DNA of 64,000 nucleotides from DAOUJW01 sp034422115 (GTDB taxonomy: Bacteria; Chloroflexota; Dehalococcoidia; Lucifugimonadales; UBA2985): NCBI GenBank assembly GCA_034422115.1, contig DAOUJW010000017.1, positions 297,560 through 361,559 of the forward strand, given 5' to 3'. Of the stretch, positions 59,247 through 64,000 are shown piece by piece (position 1 is the stretch's first letter; each line of letters begins with the position of its first letter). The notes under the pieces were generated by a model. That model searched no databases, was not told where the DNA came from, and was given only the letters and a program-made list of their open reading frames with translations. Both the position numbers and the translations under genes were made by a program.

Positions 59247-60275
59247 GTGACCAGCAATAGCGAGAAGAACAGATACTGTATAGCCGTTGACGCGATGGGA
59301 GGCGACTTCGCCCCCGGCGAGATAGTGCAGGGCGCCGTGGATGCGGCGGCCGGAGGCGCTATGGACGTGCTCCTGATTGGAGAGCCGGACGCCCTCCAGG
59401 GCGTGCTTCCATCGCCGTTGCCGTCAAACCTTCACGTCGTCCCGTCCAGCGGCGTGATAACCGAGGCAGACTCACCCATAGAGGCCATCCGCAGCAAGCC
59501 CAACGCCTCTATCGTGGTGGCCGCCGGACTTGTAAAGGAGGCCAGGGCCCACGCCTTTGTGTCCATGGGCTCCACCGGCGCGGCCATGGCCGCAGGCGCG
59601 GTGGCCCTGGGCACCCTGGAGGGCGTTGAGCGACCGGCGTTGGGTGGCCCGTTCCTGGGCCTGGCGCCCAACACCACGGTCCTGGACCTGGGCACAAGCA
59701 TAGACTGCCGGCCCTCCCAGCTGCTGAACTACGCCGTCCTGGGTTCGGCCTTCGCCAAGGTGCTCCAGGGCATAGAGCAGCCCCGGGTGGCCCTGCTCAG
59801 CGTCGGTTCGGAGGAGGGGAAGGGAAACCGGCAGGTCAGGGAGGCGTACCAGCTTTTCCAGTCGAGCGGCCTGAACTTCATAGGCAATGTCGAAGGTGTT
59901 GACGTGCCCCTTGGCAGGGCCGACGTGGTGGTCTGCGACGGCTTTGTGGGCAATGTCCTCATGAAGTTCGCTGAAGGACTGGGCATGGCTGTGGTAGAGT
60001 ATCTGAAGTCGAAGATCCCGCCGGAGGCCAGGGGGTTGGCCGGGGGGATCATGTCGGAGTTGAGCAGGATGACCAACGCGGTTGAGCACGTTGGAGGAGG
60101 ACCGCTCCTGGGCCTGAACGGAGTTGCCATTGTGGGGCACGGCAGGTCAAGGGCCGCTTCCGTGACCGCGGCCATCGAGATGGCTCGTGAAGCCCTGGAG
60201 CTTGGATTTGTAGAGACGATGAGGCGCGACCTGGCGGAAGTCCAGTCGCGAATGCAAAGCAGTCAGGAGAGATAG
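59247..60275 (+). CDS. plsX: Phosphate acyltransferase PlsX
   Basis: Makes acyl phosphate from acyl-ACP for glycerolipid synthesis. 342 aa from GTG 59247. The start region IAVDAMGGDFAPGEIVQGAV, then GSTGAAMAAGAVALG, GLAPNTTVLDLG, VVCDGFVGNVLMKFAEG and GLNGVAIVGHG are family landmarks. Two nt before fabG. Confidence 0.94.
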   Translation: MTSNSEKNRYCIAVDAMGGDFAPGEIVQGAVDAAAGGAMDVLLIGEPDALQGVLPSPLPSNLHVVPSSGVITEADSPIEAIRSKPNASIVVAAGLVKEARAHAFVSMGSTGAAMAAGAVALGTLEGVERPALGGPFLGLAPNTTVLDLGTSIDCRPSQLLNYAVLGSAFAKVLQGIEQPRVALLSVGSEEGKGNRQVREAYQLFQSSGLNFIGNVEGVDVPLGRADVVVCDGFVGNVLMKFAEGLGMAVVEYLKSKIPPEARGLAGGIMSELSRMTNAVEHVGGGPLLGLNGVAIVGHGRSRAASVTAAIEMAREALELGFVETMRRDLAEVQSRMQSSQER

Positions 60276-60276
60276 G

Positions 60277-61020
60277 TTGAGCGACAACGGCAGGGTAGCC
60301 CTAATCACCGGCGGATCACGGGGCATTGGCAGAGCTATTGCCCTCAGACTGGCCCGGGACGGCAACAGGATTGCCGTCAACTACAAGACCAACGAGGACG
60401 CCGCCAGGTGGGTTGTGGATGCCGTGACGGGCATGGGCGGCGAGGCTATGGCCGTCGGCGCGGACGTGACCCAGGGGCCGGAAATAGAGGCTATGGTCAA
60501 GAAGGTTGAGGATGCCTGGGGCGGCATCGACATACTTGTGAACAACGCCGGCATCATCCACGACAGCCTTCTTCTTCGCATGGCCGAGGAGGTTTGGGAC
60601 CAGGTGATCAACACCAACCTCAAGGGGACGTACTACTGCACCAAGGCAGCCCTGCGCTACATGGTCCGCAAGCGATGGGGCAGGATAATCAACGTGGTCT
60701 CCGTGGTGGGCATTGAGGGCAACCCCGGCCAGTCCAACTACGCCGCTTCCAAGGCGGGCATGATCGCCTTCTCAAGAAGCGTTGCCAAGGAGGTGGCGTC
60801 CCGCAGTATCACCGTCAACGCCGTGGCTCCGGGGTACATTGCAACGGAGATTGTGGAAGACCTGAACCCGGAGTTCAAGGACCTCATCCTCTCCAGAATA
60901 CCTCAGAACCGATTTGGGACCGCGGACGACGTGGCCAGCGTGGTGGGGTTCCTTGCCAGCGAAGAGGCCGGCTACATCACAGGCGAGGTTATCAGGGTGG
61001 ACGGCGGCATAGAGTTGTAG
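60277..61020 (+). CDS. fabG: 3-oxoacyl-ACP reductase
   Basis: NADPH-dependent reduction of 3-oxoacyl-ACP. 247 aa from TTG 60277 (CAGGAGAG upstream). TGGSRGIGRAIA cofactor loop, NNAG, and the catalytic Ser (VVSVVG), Tyr and Lys (YAASK). It starts 2 nt after plsX, so the two are coupled. It is the usual FabG of fatty acid elongation. Confidence 0.93.
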   Translation: MSDNGRVALITGGSRGIGRAIALRLARDGNRIAVNYKTNEDAARWVVDAVTGMGGEAMAVGADVTQGPEIEAMVKKVEDAWGGIDILVNNAGIIHDSLLLRMAEEVWDQVINTNLKGTYYCTKAALRYMVRKRWGRIINVVSVVGIEGNPGQSNYAASKAGMIAFSRSVAKEVASRSITVNAVAPGYIATEIVEDLNPEFKDLILSRIPQNRFGTADDVASVVGFLASEEAGYITGEVIRVDGGIEL

Positions 61021-61373
61021 GCGAGGAAGTCCGCGCTTTGGAGGCCTTGGAAACTGCAATGTCTCTGCGAAGAGCCGTTCTTCTACGTCATTCCTGCGGA
61101 AGCAGGAATCTATATTCTCCGTCGCAAGCATCCTGGGTCCCTGCGAAACCGGAAATGAGCGTGGTCTTGCCAGGCCACTCAAGCGGATGAAAATGCACCG
61201 CCTTTTGTCACTCCCGCGAAGGTGGGAGTCCACACGCCACGCATCCTGGATTCCTGCTTTCGCAGGAATGACGGATACGCACGCTCCTTTCGAGACGACA
61301 ATAGAGTTATGCAAATGTCTCGTTGGTGGGAGTGGGCAGCGGAATGGTTGTCCCTACATGTCAGTGAGGCCTC
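61021..61373. other. Gene-free spacer with short palindromic repeats
   Basis: About 350 bp between fabG and the fabL-type gene. It holds three short inverted repeats and no credible gene. A 180-aa minus-strand frame here reads through these repeats and the fabG 3' end and is rejected. Confidence 0.6.
61090..61274. repeat. Cluster of three hairpin repeats
   Basis: ATTCCTGC-GGAA-GCAGGAAT at 61090-61109, CACTCCCGC-GAAGGTGGGAGTC at 61209-61230 and GGATTCCTGC...GCAGGAATGACG at 61248-61273. They belong to the widespread 'TCATTCCTGCG' hairpin class and not to the REP family seen elsewhere in the window. Confidence 0.7.
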
Positions 61374-62126
61374 ATGTCTCTCAATGGTAAAGTAGCCCTT
61401 GTCACCGGCGGCTCACGGGGGATCGGGCGCGCCATAGCGCTGGAGCTGGCGCGACGCGGCGCCGATGTCATAATCAACTACGCCCGGGGCCACGAGGCGG
61501 CCAGGGCCACCGAGGCCGAGGTCTCGGAGCTGGGAGTGCGCTGCCTGCGGCTGAGGGCACACCTTGGGGAGCCGGCCAGAATCCAGGAGATGTTCCATCA
61601 GGTAGAGGAGGAGTTTGGCCGTCTGGACATCCTCATAAACAACGCGGCTTCCGGCGTGCAGAGGAGTGCCCTGGAGTTGGAGACCAAGCACTGGGACTGG
61701 ACCCTGGACATCAACACCCGGGCCCCCTGGCTGTGCGCCAAGGAGGCGGCGCGCCTTATGCCCCAGGGCGGCCACATCGTCAACATCACCAGCCTGGGGT
61801 CTCAGTTGGTGCTTGCCAACTACCTGGCCGTGGGGGTATCAAAGGCGGGGTTGGAGGCTCTCACTCGATACCTGGCCGTGGAGCTTGCGCCCCAGGGCAT
61901 TGTGGTCAACGCCGTCGCGGGCGGCATTGTCGACACCGATGCCCTGAGACACTTCCCGAACCGCGATGAGATGATTGGCGACTCGCTGAAACGCACGCCC
62001 GCCGGACGCCTGGTCACCGACGACGACATGGCGAAGGTGGTGGCGTTTCTGTGCAGCGAGGAGGCGGATATGATTAGAGGCCAGGTGCTGGTGCTGGACG
62101 GCGGGATCTCGCTGATAGGCGTCTAG
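61374..62126 (+). CDS. fabL: FabL-type enoyl-ACP reductase (SDR family)
   Basis: Predicted to reduce enoyl-ACP with NADPH, the last step of fatty acid elongation. 250 aa. It resembles FabL (enoyl reductase III) from Bacillus in long stretches: VIINYARGHEAA, FGRLDILINNAASGV, HWDWTLDINTRA, VGVSKAGLEALTRYLAVEL, DTDALRHFPNR and ADMIRGQVLVLDGG. The active-site Tyr and Lys are in NYLAVGVSKA. TGGSRGIGRA binds the cofactor. It is separated from fabG by repeats, so may be transcribed alone. Confidence 0.85.
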   Translation: MSLNGKVALVTGGSRGIGRAIALELARRGADVIINYARGHEAARATEAEVSELGVRCLRLRAHLGEPARIQEMFHQVEEEFGRLDILINNAASGVQRSALELETKHWDWTLDINTRAPWLCAKEAARLMPQGGHIVNITSLGSQLVLANYLAVGVSKAGLEALTRYLAVELAPQGIVVNAVAGGIVDTDALRHFPNRDEMIGDSLKRTPAGRLVTDDDMAKVVAFLCSEEADMIRGQVLVLDGGISLIGV

Positions 62127-62134
62127 GCCCGCTC

Positions 62135-63214
62135 TCAGCTGACCGGAAGGTCTACAATCACTCCACGGAGAAGCTCGTCGCCGCTCCTGATGCACACTTC
62201 CTGGCCCGCCGACGCGTGGCGCGTTCGGACGTAGCCAAGGGCCAGGGCGCACTCCAGGATAGGGGAGTACGCCACGGAGGTCAGGAAGCCCGCGTCCTTT
62301 TCGTCAATCTCCAGACGCTGCTCAGGCAGGGGACTGCCGTCCCTCACGATGATACCCACCAGGCGCTTCTGCACCTTGTTATAGGTGTTGAGCCTGACCA
62401 CCACCTCCTGGCCTATGTAGCACCCCTTGTCGAAGCTGATGGAGGGCAGCAGGTTCGCCTCCAGGGGGTTGAACTCCTCGCCCAGCTCTCTGCCGTAGCG
62501 AGGCATACCCTGCTCGATGCGGAGCATCTCGGCGGCGTCCTCTCCCATTGGCGCCGCCCCCATCTGGAGCAGGGCGCACCATGCCTCCTCCGCCTGTGCC
62601 GTGGATACCAGCAGGTCGTAGCCGGCAGCGCCCAGGGCGTCGGTGCGGACGGCCTGGAGCTGAGCGCTCCCGAGAGAGACTTCACAGGCGTGGTAGAGGC
62701 TCAGCGCGGCCGCGCCCAGCAGCGAAGCGGCCTCAGGCCCCATCACGTGAAGCAGCGCACTCTCGTTGGTGACGTCCGTTACCTGGATGTCCTCGCCAAA
62801 GGTGTACAGGTCAACCCAGTCCACCACCTGCTCCATAGTCTGCGGGCTGGTGATCACCAGAAGCTCGCCGCCAAGGTTGACCACCGGGAAGAGGTCGATG
62901 ATGCGGCCTTTGTTGGTGGTGAGCACGGTGGACGCGCCCTCTCCGGCGGTCAGGTCGATCAGCTTGTTTGTCGACAGGCGGTTGAGCAGGTCAAGGCCGT
63001 CGGCTCCGGTTATGCGCAGCCGGCCGAAGGCGGAGCGGTCGAACAGCGCCGCTCCCTGTCTCGCGGCCCGGTACTCTTCTTGCGCGTTCCCGTAAGTCCG
63101 GGGAAGCTCCCAGCCGTCGACGGGCGCGAAGGTCGCCCCGGCTTTCGCCTGCGTTTCGTGAAGAGGTGTGGTTTTGCTTACGACTGTCTCTTGCATCGGC
63201 TCACAAACGGCCAA
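62135..63214 (-). CDS. ygfZ: YgfZ/GcvT-domain folate-binding protein
   Basis: 359 aa. The family signature KGCYIGQEVVVRL is near residue 273, with the Cys thought to be essential. The rest has the GcvT-like fold (LDLLNRLSTNKLIDL, ALLHVMGPEAASLLG). YgfZ helps assemble or repair certain Fe-S enzymes such as MiaB using folate. The first Met is kept, but Met7 (start 63196) is an equally good choice. It converges with fabL and is next to an A-type Fe-S carrier gene, which fits. Confidence 0.9.
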   Translation of the reverse strand: MAVCEPMQETVVSKTTPLHETQAKAGATFAPVDGWELPRTYGNAQEEYRAARQGAALFDRSAFGRLRITGADGLDLLNRLSTNKLIDLTAGEGASTVLTTNKGRIIDLFPVVNLGGELLVITSPQTMEQVVDWVDLYTFGEDIQVTDVTNESALLHVMGPEAASLLGAAALSLYHACEVSLGSAQLQAVRTDALGAAGYDLLVSTAQAEEAWCALLQMGAAPMGEDAAEMLRIEQGMPRYGRELGEEFNPLEANLLPSISFDKGCYIGQEVVVRLNTYNKVQKRLVGIIVRDGSPLPEQRLEIDEKDAGFLTSVAYSPILECALALGYVRTRHASAGQEVCIRSGDELLRGVIVDLPVS

Positions 63215-63279
63215 GGGCCGCCAGACATCCCTGTGATCTCAGACGACCCTTGCAGCTCGTATTTCGCTGGGCATCGATC

Positions 63280-63612
63280 CTATACTGAGAAGGAGGTGCC
63301 GCAGCCGCAGGTGGTCTTGGCGTTTGGATTGTGGAACTCGAATCCCTTGCCGTTCAGGCCGTCGTCGTACTCCAGAATCGTGCCCGCCAGGAAGACGTAG
63401 CTCTTCTTGTCCACGTACAGCTTTATGCCGTTCTCCTCTATGACCTTGTCATCAGGGCGGGACTCCGAGTCTATGGAGAGGGTGTAGGTCAGCCCTGAGC
63501 ATCCGCCACCCTTTACGCCCACCCGCAGTCCAAAGTCCTCCACGCTTTCCTTCCGGGCAAACTCTCTGGCCTTCTTTGCTGCTTTTTCGGAGATGCTAAT
63601 GGTCAGGGGCAT
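63280..63612 (-). CDS. A-type iron-sulfur carrier (IscA/ErpA/SufA family)
   Basis: 110 aa with the three cluster-binding cysteines: Cys38 in KGGGCSG and the C-terminal CGCG pair near residues 102-104. It carries or inserts 2Fe-2S/4Fe-4S clusters into target proteins. Which subtype (IscA, SufA, ErpA) cannot be decided. It lies 65 bp upstream of ygfZ on the same strand, so the two may be co-transcribed. Confidence 0.93.
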   Translation of the reverse strand: MPLTISISEKAAKKAREFARKESVEDFGLRVGVKGGGCSGLTYTLSIDSESRPDDKVIEENGIKLYVDKKSYVFLAGTILEYDDGLNGKGFEFHNPNAKTTCGCGTSFSV

Positions 63613-63821
63613 AACGTCCTTACCTCACGGCGCAATTTGCAGAATATCCTATCGAAATTTTAACGCCTATCCCAATGCGAGTCAATATGATGTACTCGTT
63701 CAACACATATGTGGGTGCGCCGCCTTCCTTGACACCAATCTTGAGGGCTAAGTATTATACAGACTGAGGCGCTGGAGCCTAGCCGATGGGACGCTTCTCC
63801 GGCTCCTCTTTTCTCTGCAAT

Positions 63822-63898
63822 GGGCCAGTAGCTCAGGAGGTTAGAGCGCAGTCCTGATAAGACTGAGGTCCGTGGTTCGAATCCACGCTGGCCCACCA
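63822..63898 (+). tRNA. tRNA-Ile (GAT)
   Basis: 77-nt cloverleaf. Acceptor GGGCCAG pairs with CTGGCCC, then A and the encoded CCA (63896-63898). D loop AGCTCAGGAGGTTAGAGC, anticodon GAT at 63856-63858, and T arm GTGGTTCGAATCCAC. No integrase gene borders it, and the last 100 bp of the window show nothing else. Confidence 0.95.
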
Positions 63899-64000
63899 CA
63901 GTGCACTGAAACAAGTACCATCTTCGAGCTTTGGCTGGGAGGCCTTGGACGGCCCGAGTGATGAATTCGAGCCTTCTTGAGCCCACCAGACTTGATGAGA

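Noticed and set aside
60772..61314. 180-aa minus-strand frame between fabG and fabL
   Set aside because: It translates hairpin repeats and the fabG 3' end; no coherent protein.
63822..63898. tRNA-Ile as an integration site
   Set aside because: No integrase, no duplicated tRNA 3' end within the window and no island bordering it.

Overview
The window is about 64 kb of GC-rich bacterial chromosome. Thr/Pro/Ala-rich linkers behind lipoprotein signals, an HspR-type heat-shock operon, a methylmalonyl-CoA mutase operon and many GTG/TTG starts fit an uncultured Chloroflexota bacterium, perhaps Dehalococcoidia or SAR202-like. That placement is an inference from protein style. There is no rRNA or ribosomal marker, and the only RNA gene seen is a tRNA-Ile(GAT) at 63822-63898.

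Region 1 (1-26250) is dominated by solute-binding lipoproteins of ABC family 5 (Dpp/Opp type). Nine paralogues of about 650 aa lie head to tail (265-19364) with a period of about 2.12 kb. Each has its own promoter of one unusual design (TTGACA, 17 bp spacer ending in TGN, then TAGCCT or TAGTCT), a short conserved leader and its own hairpin terminator. The tenth unit in register (19565) keeps the promoter, leader and first codons but now drives an unrelated small lipoprotein. Two DppB/DppC-type permease pairs follow, separated by a tenth, divergent binding protein (22261-24171). No ATPase gene is present, so ten binding proteins appear to feed at most two permease pairs plus ATPases encoded elsewhere. 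A terminator at the left edge suggests the array continues upstream.

Region 2 (26300-39700) is mostly chromosomal housekeeping: comM, an M20 amidohydrolase, a B12-dependent methylmalonyl-CoA mutase operon (large subunit, double-VOC epimerase, small subunit), an MDR dehydrogenase, a gamma-carbonic-anhydrase-like protein, purA and a radical SAM protein. Region 3 (38220-44058) is a heat-shock locus. A dnaJ-hspR-clpC-hydrolase-DedA operon runs leftward and hsp20 runs rightward. The two promoters diverge, and a HAIR-like inverted repeat covers the hsp20 -35 element.

Region 4 (44170-54250) mixes small accessory genes with alaS, ruvX, aroE and aroC. Three toxin-antitoxin pairs (BrnT-like/RHH, HigBA, HicAB) and a PLD-zinc-ribbon protein are packed around aroE. 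Imperfect copies of the ruvX 3' end and of the aroE promoter bracket the cargo, which marks a repeatedly used insertion site. Region 5 (54370-63620) holds proBA, a BrkB-type membrane protein, a fatty-acid elongation set (MaoC-type dehydratase pair, plsX, fabG, a FabL-type enoyl reductase), ygfZ and an A-type Fe-S carrier. Dispersed REP-like palindromes fill the larger gaps.
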